Of a stretch of DNA of 5,400 bases, positions 1-5,400 are shown piece after piece. The position numbers and the translations under genes were made by a program. Source of the stretch: Propionibacteriaceae bacterium (GTDB taxonomy: Bacteria > Actinomycetota > Actinomycetes > Propionibacteriales > Propionibacteriaceae); NCBI GenBank assembly GCA_030450535.1, contig JAKDIK010000200.1, positions 1 to 5,400 of the forward strand, given 5' to 3'. Each line of letters starts with the position of its first letter. The stretch's first letter is position 1. Below the pieces are notes generated by a model that did no database searches, was not told the origin of the DNA, and saw only the letters and a program-made list of their open reading frames with translations.

Positions 1-27
1 GCCCACGCCGATCGCGTCCGCGTTCAC
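1..27 (-). CDS. Start of a downstream gene, possibly acyl-CoA carboxylase epsilon subunit (partial)
   Basis: Only the first nine codons are visible. A GTG at 27..25 on the minus strand shares GTGA with the stop codon of the carboxyltransferase gene, and the frame stays open to the window edge, reading MNADAIGVG. A 4-nt start/stop overlap is typical of translationally coupled genes. In mycobacteria the gene after accD5 is the small epsilon subunit accE5, which stabilises the alpha-beta complex, so that is the most likely identity. The nine residues show no family motif. The identification rests on gene order alone, and a different gene or a chance open frame remains possible. Confidence 0.4.
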
Positions 28-1598
28 AGCGGGATGTTCCCGTGCTTCTTGGGTGGCAGCGACTCGCGCTTGGTGCGCAGCAGCCGCATGACGCGCGCGA
101 TGGTCTCGCGGGTGGCATGGGGGTGGATGACCTGGTCGATGTAGCCACGCTCGGCCGCCACGTAGGGGTTCGCGAGCTCGTCGTTGTACTCGGCGATGAG
201 TTCGGCGCGGCGCTTCGCCGGATCCTCGCTGTCGGCCAGCTCACGGCGGTACAGGATCTCGACGGCACCCTCGGCCCCCATCACGGCGATCTGCGCGGTC
301 GGCCACGCGAGGTTCACGTCGGCGCCGAGGTGCTTCGACGCCATGACGTCGTACGCCCCGCCGTACGCCTTGCGGGTGATGACGGTGACGAGCGGCACCG
401 TGGCCTCGGCGTAGGCGAAAATCAGCTTCGCGCCGCGGCGGATGATGCCCGTGTGCTCCTGCTGGACGCCGGGCAGGAACCCGGGGACGTCCACGAACGT
501 CAGGACGCCGATGTTGAAGCAGTCGCAGGTGCGGACGAAGCGGGCCGCCTTCTCGGAGGCGTCGATGTCGAGGCAGCCGCCGAGCACCAGGGGCTGGTTC
601 GCGACCACGCCCACCACGCGCCCCTCGATGCGCCCGAAGCCGCACACGATGTTGCCGGCGAAGAGTTCCTGAACCTCGCAGAACTCGCCGTCGTCCAGAA
701 CGGTCGTGATGACGGTGCGGATGTCGTAGGGCTGATTGGCCGAGTCGGGGATGAGCCGGTCGAGCTCGCGGTCGTGGTCGGTGATCGTGAGGTCGGCCTC
801 GGTCTCGTCATAGACCGGCGGCTCCTCGAGATTGTTCTGCGGCAGGTAGGTGATGAGATCGCGGACGTACTCCAGCGCGTCGTTCTCGTCGGTGGCCAGG
901 TAGTGGGCGTTGCCCGACTTGCTGTTGTGGGTGCGTCCGCCGCCCAGCTCCTCGAGGCTGACGTCCTCACCCGTCACCGTCTTGATGACCGCGGGGCCGG
1001 TGATGAACATCTGGGAGGTCTGGTCGACCATGATGACGAAGTCGGTCAGGGCGGGGGAGTAGACGTGTCCGCCGGCCGCCGCGCCCATGATGATCGAGAT
1101 CTGCGGGATGACCCCCGACGCCAGCGTGTTGCGCCGGAAGATGTCGCCGTAGAGGCCGAGACTGACCACGCCTTCTTGAATGCGCGCGCCGCCACCCTCG
1201 ATGAGGCCGATGAGGGGGCAGCCGGTCTTGGTCGCGAAGTCGATGATCTTGACGATCTTCTCGCCGTACACTTGGCCGAGTGCGCCTCCGAAGAGGGCCA
1301 CGTCCTGGGAGTACACGCACACCGGACGCCCGTGAATCGCCCCCACCCCGGTGATGACGCCGTCGGTGTAGGGCCGCTTCTTCTGCAGCCCGAAGGCCAC
1401 CGAGCGGTGCCGGGAGAACTCGTCGAACTCCGCAAAGGTGCCCTCGTCGAGGAGCGCCGCGACGCGCTCCCGGGCCGTCATCTTGCCGCGGGCGTGCTGC
1501 TTGGCCACCGCCTCCGGCCCGGCCGCGTTGACGGCCGCCTCGATGCGGGCGTCGAGATCGGCGAGTTTGCCAGCAGTGGTGTGGATGTCGTACTCCAT
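24..1598 (-). CDS. accD5: Acyl-CoA (propionyl-CoA type) carboxylase beta subunit, carboxyltransferase
   Basis: The 524-aa protein is full length for actinobacterial carboxyltransferase subunits. It moves the carboxyl group from carboxybiotin on the alpha subunit to an acyl-CoA, mainly propionyl-CoA giving methylmalonyl-CoA, in the cytoplasm. Two crotonase-fold halves are visible. The N-terminal half (about 30-260) has GGGARIQEG (135-143) and GAAAGGHVYSPA (172-183). The C-terminal half (about 280-515) has FVDVPGFLPG (368-377), RRGAKL (387-392) and GGAYDVM (413-419). Gly-Gly near 176 and Gly-Ala at 414-415 match the oxyanion-hole positions of the family. Asp417 corresponds to the aspartate (Asp422 in Streptomyces coelicolor PccB) that favours propionyl-CoA over acetyl-CoA; acetyl/butyryl enzymes carry Ile there. 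The C-terminus ends KKHGNIPL, as usual in this group. ATG 1598 is the only possible start, because an in-frame TAA lies at 1610..1608. Divergent birA supplies the biotin ligase. Exact substrate range is inferred. Confidence 0.96.
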   Translation of the reverse strand: MEYDIHTTAGKLADLDARIEAAVNAAGPEAVAKQHARGKMTARERVAALLDEGTFAEFDEFSRHRSVAFGLQKKRPYTDGVITGVGAIHGRPVCVYSQDVALFGGALGQVYGEKIVKIIDFATKTGCPLIGLIEGGGARIQEGVVSLGLYGDIFRRNTLASGVIPQISIIMGAAAGGHVYSPALTDFVIMVDQTSQMFITGPAVIKTVTGEDVSLEELGGGRTHNSKSGNAHYLATDENDALEYVRDLITYLPQNNLEEPPVYDETEADLTITDHDRELDRLIPDSANQPYDIRTVITTVLDDGEFCEVQELFAGNIVCGFGRIEGRVVGVVANQPLVLGGCLDIDASEKAARFVRTCDCFNIGVLTFVDVPGFLPGVQQEHTGIIRRGAKLIFAYAEATVPLVTVITRKAYGGAYDVMASKHLGADVNLAWPTAQIAVMGAEGAVEILYRRELADSEDPAKRRAELIAEYNDELANPYVAAERGYIDQVIHPHATRETIARVMRLLRTKRESLPPKKHGNIPL

Positions 1599-1604
1599 GG
1601 CCCG

Positions 1605-1610
1605 ACGTTA
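1605..1610 (-). promoter_or_regulatory. -10 box of accD5, probable leaderless start
   Basis: On the minus strand TAACGT fits the TANNNT -10 consensus and ends six nucleotides before the ATG at 1598. That spacing puts the transcription start at or next to the start codon. No convincing -35 hexamer sits 16-18 nt upstream, and no usable Shine-Dalgarno sequence precedes the ATG. Leaderless mRNAs of this form are common in actinobacteria. The call is inferred from spacing, without expression data. Confidence 0.45.
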
Positions 1611-1631
1611 GCCCGGCTGCCCGGGTGCTCG

Positions 1632-1637
1632 TAGGCT
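1632..1637 (+). promoter_or_regulatory. -10 box of birA, probable leaderless start
   Basis: TAGGCT fits TANNNT and lies seven nucleotides before the GTG at 1645, so transcription probably begins at the start codon. A weak -35-like TTAGCC (1608-1613) lies 18 nt upstream and overlaps the -10 box of the divergent gene. No Shine-Dalgarno sequence is visible. With only 46 bp between the two start codons, the two promoters interleave and may compete for polymerase. Confidence 0.4.
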
Positions 1638-1644
1638 CGGCGAC

Positions 1645-2418
1645 GTGAATGCTCAACTGGACGTCGAAGCCCTCCGTCTGGCCTGCCGCGGCGGGCTCTG
1701 GCGAGACATCGAGGTGGTCGCCTCCACGGGTTCGACCAACGCCGATCTCGCGGACGCCGCCCGCGCCGGTGACGAGCCCGGCCGGGTGCTGCTGGCGGAC
1801 CACCAAAGCGCGGGACGCGGCCGCCTGGCCCGCACCTGGGAGGCGCCGCCCGGCACGTCGGTGGCGTGCTCGGTGCTGGTTGCCCCCCGCCGGTCCATGG
1901 CGGAGTGGGGCTGGCTGTCCCTGCTGGTCGGCATGGCCGTGGTGGACGGCGTCCGCGCCGCGACCGGCGTCCAGGTGGGGCTGAAGTGGCCCAACGACGT
2001 GCTGATCCACGACCGCAAGCTGTGCGGGATCCTGTGCGAGTCGGTCCCGACGGACGCCGGCGCGCGGGCCGTCCTCGGATTTGGCCTCAACACCGACCTG
2101 AGGGCCGACCAGCTGCCCGTGCCGACCGCCACCTCGCTGCGACTGGAGGGCTCCGACGCGGCGCCGTCCGCGGTCCTGGCGGCCGTCCTGCAGGCGCTGG
2201 AGACGTGGTACACCCGCTGGGACGCCGGCGCCGACCTGCGGGCGTCCTACCGGCAACGGTGCACGACGATCGGCGAGGACGTCGTCGTCCAGATCGGAGA
2301 CGAGCGCGTGGTCGGCACGGCCACGGGGGTGGACGCCTCGGGCGGTCTCGTGGTGACCACCGAGTTGGGCGAGCGGGCCTTTGTGGCCGGCGACGTCACG
2401 CACGTGCGCCGGGGCTGA
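1645..2418 (+). CDS. birA: Biotin--[acetyl-CoA-carboxylase] ligase, without repressor domain
   Basis: The 257-aa enzyme activates biotin with ATP to biotinyl-AMP and transfers biotin to the lysine of a carrier domain, here presumably on the alpha subunits of acyl-CoA carboxylases. The class signature is complete: STGSTN (27-32), the biotin-binding loop GRGR (57-60), KWPND (114-118) with the catalytic lysine Lys114, KLCGILCE (125-132) and GFGLNT (145-150). The small SH3-like C-terminal domain covers about 209-254. There is no N-terminal winged helix of the E. coli BirA kind, so this protein should not repress biotin genes. GTG 1645 is the first start after an in-frame TAG at 1609-1611, and the start appears to be leaderless. 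The gene diverges from the carboxyltransferase gene, linking modifier and client enzyme. Transcription leaves toward the repeat hairpin at 2509-2578. Confidence 0.95.
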   Translation: MNAQLDVEALRLACRGGLWRDIEVVASTGSTNADLADAARAGDEPGRVLLADHQSAGRGRLARTWEAPPGTSVACSVLVAPRRSMAEWGWLSLLVGMAVVDGVRAATGVQVGLKWPNDVLIHDRKLCGILCESVPTDAGARAVLGFGLNTDLRADQLPVPTATSLRLEGSDAAPSAVLAAVLQALETWYTRWDAGADLRASYRQRCTTIGEDVVVQIGDERVVGTATGVDASGGLVVTTELGERAFVAGDVTHVRRG

Positions 2419-2441
2419 GTCGGGCTGGCCATTCTGCCGCT

Positions 2442-2538
2442 CGGGGGCGCACTTCGCTCCTCTGGCGCAGCTGTGCTCCTCTGGCGCAGCTGTGCTCCTC
2501 TGGCTCGGCACTTCCCTCCTCTGACCCAGCTGTGCTCC
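2442..2538 (+). repeat. Five degenerate tandem repeats of about 19 bp
   Basis: Units start near 2442, 2461, 2480, 2499 and 2520. Units two and three (2461-2479 and 2480-2498) are identical over 19 bp and read TCTGGCGCAGCTGTGCTCC. The first (ending CACTTCGCTCC), fourth (21 bp, ending CACTTCCCTCC) and fifth (TCTGACCCAGCTGTGCTCC) are variants. All end in CTCC. The units alternate between a CACTTCGCTCC type and a CAGCTGTGCTCC type. They lie in the gap after birA and carry no credible coding signal. They could be a dispersed intergenic repeat of this genome or a product of local slippage; one window cannot tell these apart. Confidence 0.85.
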
Positions 2539-2578
2539 TCCTGCAGGGGGAGCACAGCTGGGTGAGAGGAGCGAAGTG
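2509..2578. repeat. Long near-perfect inverted repeat (33-bp arms, 4-nt loop)
   Basis: Arms 2509-2541 and 2546-2578 pair around a TGCA loop. By hand count there are two mismatches (2523/2564 and 2515/2572) and one T-G wobble (2539/2548). The inner 14 bp (2525-2538 with 2549-2562) are perfect. The right arm is an inverted copy of two of the neighbouring tandem units joined together. Its outer 14 nt (2565-2578) match the first tandem unit (2450-2463) exactly, better than their own hairpin partner. The structure could end birA transcription from the left and shield the next promoter, but it lacks a T-run. It may instead be a REP/MITE-like element. Confidence 0.85.
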
Positions 2579-2591
2579 AATCGTCGCCCCC

Positions 2592-2621
2592 TTGACGGAG
2601 GCCCGGCGCGTCGACTACATT
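2592..2621 (+). promoter_or_regulatory. Sigma-70-like promoter of the esterase/rhamnosidase operon
   Basis: A -35 box TTGACG (2592-2597, five of six consensus bases) and a -10 box TACATT (2616-2621, four of six) are separated by 18 bp. Transcription should start near 2628, giving a leader of about 35 nt before the first ATG at 2663. This is the best promoter match in the window and sits directly upstream of the palindromic operator. Confidence 0.65.
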
Positions 2622-2626
2622 CTTCC

Positions 2627-2638
2627 TGAATCGATTCA
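2627..2638. promoter_or_regulatory. Palindromic operator, LacI-family type
   Basis: TGAATCGATTCA is a perfect 12-bp palindrome with a central CG step, the usual form of LacI-family operators. It begins about six bases after the -10 box, so it covers the predicted transcription start, where a bound repressor would block initiation. The downstream sugar-enzyme genes fit a regulator that releases on a sugar inducer, perhaps rhamnose or a derivative. No regulator gene is in the window, so the protein and inducer are inferred. Confidence 0.6.
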
Positions 2639-2650
2639 TGGACACATTCG

Positions 2651-2656
2651 AAGGAG
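2651..2656 (+). promoter_or_regulatory. Ribosome binding site of the first operon ORF
   Basis: AAGGAG lies six nucleotides before ATG 2663. An ATG at 2658 in another frame is too close to the site to be used. The good site shows that the truncated esterase ORF is still set up for translation. Confidence 0.65.
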
Positions 2657-2662
2657 AATGGC

Positions 2663-2875
2663 ATGGACCGGCGGTCCGACGACCTGCGCTCCTCGGGTGA
2701 GGACTTCGCCCGGAGGCTGACGGACGCCGGCGTGGACGTCGAGCTCGTCACGGCCGCCGGCGTCCCGCACGGTCACCTGAACGCCATCGGCTCCCCGCTC
2801 ACCCACGCCAGCCTCGACCGTCTCGCGCAGCGACTACTGCGCGGCCAACTTCCCGACCCTCAGGAGGAACGATGA
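2663..2875 (+). pseudogene. C-terminal remnant of an esterase paralogue (70 codons)
   Basis: The ORF encodes 70 aa with its own ribosome binding site. From residue 6 to 58 it aligns without gaps to residues 266-318 of the next gene's alpha/beta hydrolase, with 43 of 53 identical by hand count. It keeps the equivalents of the catalytic acid (Asp6) and histidine (His36 in GVPHGHLN). It lacks the HGG oxyanion loop, the GTSAGG nucleophile and the rest of the fold, so it cannot be an esterase alone. The likely history is a tandem duplication followed by a deletion that joined the promoter, ribosome binding site and ATG to the 3' end of the first copy; homology begins at about 2678. Its stop overlaps the next start as ATGA with AGGAGG (2862-2867), so translating it may help load ribosomes on the real esterase gene. 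It could be a functional small leader ORF. Confidence 0.75.
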
Positions 2876-3837
2876 CCGATCCCACGACGACGCCCACCGG
2901 TGAGTGGGCCCCCATCTACGCCGAGCGCCTGCACCACATCGAGGGCATCGAGCCGCCCATCGAATGGACGAACCCACCCGCCGGCCTGCTGGCGTGGAAC
3001 GCGCCGTTCGGCGAACCCGAGCCGACCGATGCCGTCGCCGAGGACCGGACGCTCGACGGCCCCCACGGCCCGATCCCCGTCCGCATCTATCGTCCGGCCA
3101 GCGGCGAGGCGTCCGGGATCGGCGTCGTCTGGATCCACGGCGGCGCCTTCGTCGGCGGCGACCTCGACATGCCGGAGGCCGATCTGGCCTCGCGCGGCCT
3201 CGTCACGCGGACGCGCGGCGTGGTGGTCTCGGTGGACTACCGGCTGTGTCACGACGGCGTCCACCATCCCGTGCCCCACGACGACTGCTGGGCCGCCTTC
3301 ACCTGGACGCACGAGCACGCCGCCGAACTCGGCATCGACCCCGACCGCCTCGCGGTCGGCGGCACGTCGGCCGGGGGCAACCTGTCGGCTTCCGTGGCGC
3401 TCCGCAGTGTCACCGAGGGCCCCGGGCTGTCGCAGGCATTGCTGATCTACCCCGTCGTGCATGCCCCGCTCCCGACCCCCAGTGAGGAATTGGCCGCCTG
3501 CCTGGCCAAGTCGCCGCGCGTGCTCACGTTCACCAACCAGTCCGATTTCATCAATGAGAACTTTCTCGGCGGACCCGTCGCCACGCACATCACGCCGCTG
3601 GCCTTCCCCGGCCACGCCGAAAGCCTCGCCGGCTACCCGCGCACCTACCTCGAGAACTGCGAGTTCGACGACCTGCGCGCCTCCGGGGAGATGTTCGGAC
3701 GGCAGCTCGCGGACGCCGGCGTCGACGTCACGATGGTCACCGCCGCCGGCGTGCCCCACGGTCACCTCAACGCGATCGGCTCCCCGCTCACGCACGCGAC
3801 CCTCGACCGGATCGCCGCCCGCCTGACCGACGCCTGA
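2872..3837 (+). CDS. Alpha/beta hydrolase, HSL-family (Abhydrolase_3) esterase
   Basis: The 321-aa protein is a typical full-length member of the hormone-sensitive-lipase family of carboxylesterases. Visible motifs are HGGAF (89-93, oxyanion hole), VDYRL (121-125), GTSAGG (164-169, nucleophile Ser166), the FDDLRASG block (265-272, acid probably Asp266) and GVPHGH (293-298, base probably His296). The N-terminal 60 residues form the cap region usual in this family. There is no signal peptide or membrane segment, so it acts in the cytoplasm. The stretch after DYRL reads CHDGVHHPVP in place of the common APEHPFP, a local lengthening near the active site. ATG 2872 has AGGAGG four bases upstream and overlaps the previous stop by ATGA. 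Its place before an alpha-L-rhamnosidase gene suggests it removes acetyl or other acyl groups from rhamnosylated substrates. That substrate is inferred, and a general esterase or lactonase is also possible. Confidence 0.9.
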   Translation: MTDPTTTPTGEWAPIYAERLHHIEGIEPPIEWTNPPAGLLAWNAPFGEPEPTDAVAEDRTLDGPHGPIPVRIYRPASGEASGIGVVWIHGGAFVGGDLDMPEADLASRGLVTRTRGVVVSVDYRLCHDGVHHPVPHDDCWAAFTWTHEHAAELGIDPDRLAVGGTSAGGNLSASVALRSVTEGPGLSQALLIYPVVHAPLPTPSEELAACLAKSPRVLTFTNQSDFINENFLGGPVATHITPLAFPGHAESLAGYPRTYLENCEFDDLRASGEMFGRQLADAGVDVTMVTAAGVPHGHLNAIGSPLTHATLDRIAARLTDA

Positions 3838-3881
3838 GCACGCCCCGACCACCACCACCGTTCGCCGCCCACCCAACCAGC

Positions 3882-3886
3882 AGGAG
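3882..3886 (+). promoter_or_regulatory. Ribosome binding site of the rhamnosidase gene
   Basis: AGGAG lies seven nucleotides before ATG 3894 and supports that start. The 56-bp gap between esterase and rhamnosidase holds no terminator-like hairpin and no clear promoter, consistent with one transcript. Confidence 0.6.
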
Positions 3887-3893
3887 CATCCCG

Positions 3894-5400
3894 ATGAAGT
3901 GCACGACCCTCACCTTCGAGCACCGCCTCCCCGGCGAACCCGCGCTCGCCCTGGGAACGCCGACCCCTCGCCTGACCTGGACCACTGCGGACGCCCCGGA
4001 CGGCTTCGTCCAGGCGAGCGCGCAGCTCGAGGTGACCCGGACGCCGTGGGCCGGTGAGGCGTCCACCGAGACCGTCACGCTGACCGGCGATGAGCAGGTG
4101 CTCGTCGCCTGGCCGGGGGCGCCGCTGGCGTCCCGGGAGCGCGCCGAGGTGCGCGTCCGCGTCCGCGGCGAGGACGACTGGAGTGGCTGGTCCGAGCCGG
4201 CCGTGGTCGAGGCCGGCCTGCTGTCCGGGGCGGACTGGGGCGACGCCGCGTTCATCAGTCCCGTCGACGTCGGCGCCTTCGACGATCCGGCCCCGGCGGT
4301 CGCGGCGTCGGTGGAACTGCCCGCGGGCGTCCGGACGGCCCGCCTGCACGTGAGCGCCCACGGCTGGTACGAGGTGCGCATCAACGGCGAGCGGGTCGGC
4401 ACGGACTGGTTCGGTCCCGGCTGGACGGCCTACGCCCACCGTCTGCGCGCGTACTCCTACGACGTCACCGACCTGCTCACGCCGGGGGAGAACTCCGTCG
4501 AGATCCTCCTCGGCAACGGGTGGTGGCGCAGCCCGCTGACCTGGAATCTCAGCCACCAGTACGGCGATCGCCTCGCCGCGCTCGCCCGGCTGGAGGTCGT
4601 GGATTCCGACGGCGCGGAGCACAACCTCATCACGGACGACACCTGGGGAGCCCACGAGACCCACATCGTCGCCAACGACCTCTACGGCGGCGAGAGCCAG
4701 GACCTGCGCCGGCCGTTGGTCGCCGACGGTGAGCACCCGGTCGAGGTCGTCGAGGAGTCCCTGGACAAGCTCGTCGCGGCCGTGGGTCCGGCCGTGCGTC
4801 CGCTGGAGACGCTCGCCGCCCAGCGCGTCTGGCGCAGCCCGTCCGGCAAGCTGCTGGTCGACTTCGGTCAGAACCTCGTCGGCGTCACGGCCCTGACGGT
4901 GCGGGGGCTGGCCTCGGGCCACGTCGTCACGATCCGGCACGCCGAGGTGCTGGAGAACGACGAGCTCGGGACGCGTCCGCTGCGCAATGCGAAGGCCACG
5001 GCGTCCTATACCCTCGACGGGCCCGAGGAGACCGTCCTGGCGCCACACTTCACCTTCTTCGGCTTCCGCTACGCAGAGGTCACGGGCGTCGACGACTTGG
5101 ACGCCGCCGACATCTCCGCAATCGTCCTCGGCTCGGCACTGACAAGGACCGGCTGGTTCGACAGCTCCGACGAACTGCTCAACCAGCTGCACTCCAACGT
5201 GGTGTGGGGCATGCGCGGGAACTTCGTCGACGTTCCCACCGACTGCCCCCAGCGCGACGAGCGGCTGGGGTGGACCGGCGACATCCAGGTCTTCAGCCCG
5301 GCGGCGCTGATCCTGCACGACGCGGCCGGCTTCCTCGCGGGCTGGCTGGAGGATCTGGCCGCCGAACAGGCCGACGACGGCGCGGTTCCGCTCGTGATTC
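3894..5400 (+). CDS. Alpha-L-rhamnosidase, GH78 family (3' end outside the window)
   Basis: The frame from ATG 3894 is open for 502 codons to the right edge and was read by hand. GH78 enzymes remove terminal alpha-L-rhamnose from glycosides and polysaccharides by an inverting mechanism. The order fits the family: an N-terminal beta domain with LGTPTPRLTW (20-29); the Bac_rhamnosid_N-type domain at about 145-300 with HGWYEVRING (156-165), LGNGWW and YGGESQDLR (264-272); a beta domain at about 320-420 with FGQN (324-327) and FFGFRYAEV; and the start of the (alpha/alpha)6 catalytic domain from about 430. The signature TDCPQRDERLGWTGD covers 449-463, and its acidic residues (Asp455/Glu456 region) include the expected general acid. 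The catalytic base and roughly the last 350-400 residues lie beyond the window. There is no signal peptide, so a cytoplasmic enzyme acting on imported oligosaccharides or glycosides is likely. The start is supported by AGGAG at 3882-3886. It is the third reading frame of the apparent operon. Confidence 0.93.
   Translation, partial: MKCTTLTFEHRLPGEPALALGTPTPRLTWTTADAPDGFVQASAQLEVTRTPWAGEASTETVTLTGDEQVLVAWPGAPLASRERAEVRVRVRGEDDWSGWSEPAVVEAGLLSGADWGDAAFISPVDVGAFDDPAPAVAASVELPAGVRTARLHVSAHGWYEVRINGERVGTDWFGPGWTAYAHRLRAYSYDVTDLLTPGENSVEILLGNGWWRSPLTWNLSHQYGDRLAALARLEVVDSDGAEHNLITDDTWGAHETHIVANDLYGGESQDLRRPLVADGEHPVEVVEESLDKLVAAVGPAVRPLETLAAQRVWRSPSGKLLVDFGQNLVGVTALTVRGLASGHVVTIRHAEVLENDELGTRPLRNAKATASYTLDGPEETVLAPHFTFFGFRYAEVTGVDDLDAADISAIVLGSALTRTGWFDSSDELLNQLHSNVVWGMRGNFVDVPTDCPQRDERLGWTGDIQVFSPAALILHDAAGFLAGWLEDLAAEQADDGAVPLVI

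Noticed and set aside
42..1634. 530-codon plus-strand open frame opposite accD5
   Set aside because: It is the antisense shadow of a motif-complete carboxyltransferase gene in high-GC DNA. Its product has no recognisable domain.
2442..2538. CRISPR array
   Set aside because: The units are directly adjacent with no unique spacers, vary in sequence, and no cas genes are present.
2525..2562. Standard intrinsic terminator after birA
   Set aside because: The hairpin is strong, but no T-run follows on either strand, so it is annotated as an inverted repeat with possible terminator function only.
2247..2645. 132-codon minus-strand ORF through the repeat region
   Set aside because: Its repeated peptide only reflects the DNA repeats. 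It overlaps birA and the promoter and has no homology I recognise.
2638..2700. 20-codon ORF starting at ATG 2638
   Set aside because: The ATG lies within the operator next to the predicted transcription start and has no ribosome binding site. The ORF overlaps the better-supported ATG 2663.
967..2751. 594-codon minus-strand open frame spanning accD5, birA and the repeat region
   Set aside because: It crosses two well-supported genes and the tandem repeats, and is rich in Arg, Gly and Ala with no motif; chance open frame.
3762..5318. 518-codon minus-strand open frame opposite the rhamnosidase
   Set aside because: The opposite strand encodes a clear GH78 protein with family motifs throughout. 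The antisense product is low-complexity.

Overview
The window is high-GC DNA with an actinobacterial gene arrangement. A carboxyltransferase gene (accD5/pccB type) diverges from a biotin-protein ligase gene (birA) across only 46 bp, the layout known from mycobacteria and relatives. The AccD C-terminus and the lack of a DNA-binding domain in BirA fit the same group. The genus cannot be named from the sequence alone.

Left part (1-2418): a complete acyl-CoA carboxylase beta subunit lies on the minus strand. Its stop codon overlaps the start of another minus-strand reading frame that runs off the left edge, probably the small epsilon subunit. On the plus strand, birA encodes a 257-aa ligase of the type that biotinylates the carrier domain of the partner alpha subunit. 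The two divergent genes therefore serve the same enzyme. Both start codons lie 6-7 nt after a TANNNT -10-like box and have no clear Shine-Dalgarno sequence, so both mRNAs are probably leaderless.

Middle (2419-2662): a 244-bp gap holds about five tandem copies of a ~19-bp unit. The last copies pair with an inverted copy to form an almost perfect 33-bp-arm hairpin (2509-2578). After it comes a well-formed sigma-70-like promoter. A perfect 12-bp palindrome with central CG (2627-2638), resembling a LacI-family operator, covers the predicted transcription start.

Right part (2663-5400): the promoter drives an apparent plus-strand sugar operon. It begins with a 70-codon ORF that is a decayed paralogue, the C-terminal end only, of the next gene. 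This overlaps by ATGA a complete 321-aa HSL-family alpha/beta hydrolase (esterase). A GH78 alpha-L-rhamnosidase follows after 56 bp and is cut off by the right edge after 502 codons. Neither enzyme has a visible signal peptide. The simplest reading is a LacI-type-regulated cytoplasmic unit that removes ester groups and rhamnose from imported rhamnosylated compounds. The regulator and transporter are not in the window.

I see no clearly new defence or mobile system. The items most worth a second look are the long repeat hairpin, the operator, and the retained C-terminal esterase fragment at the head of the operon.
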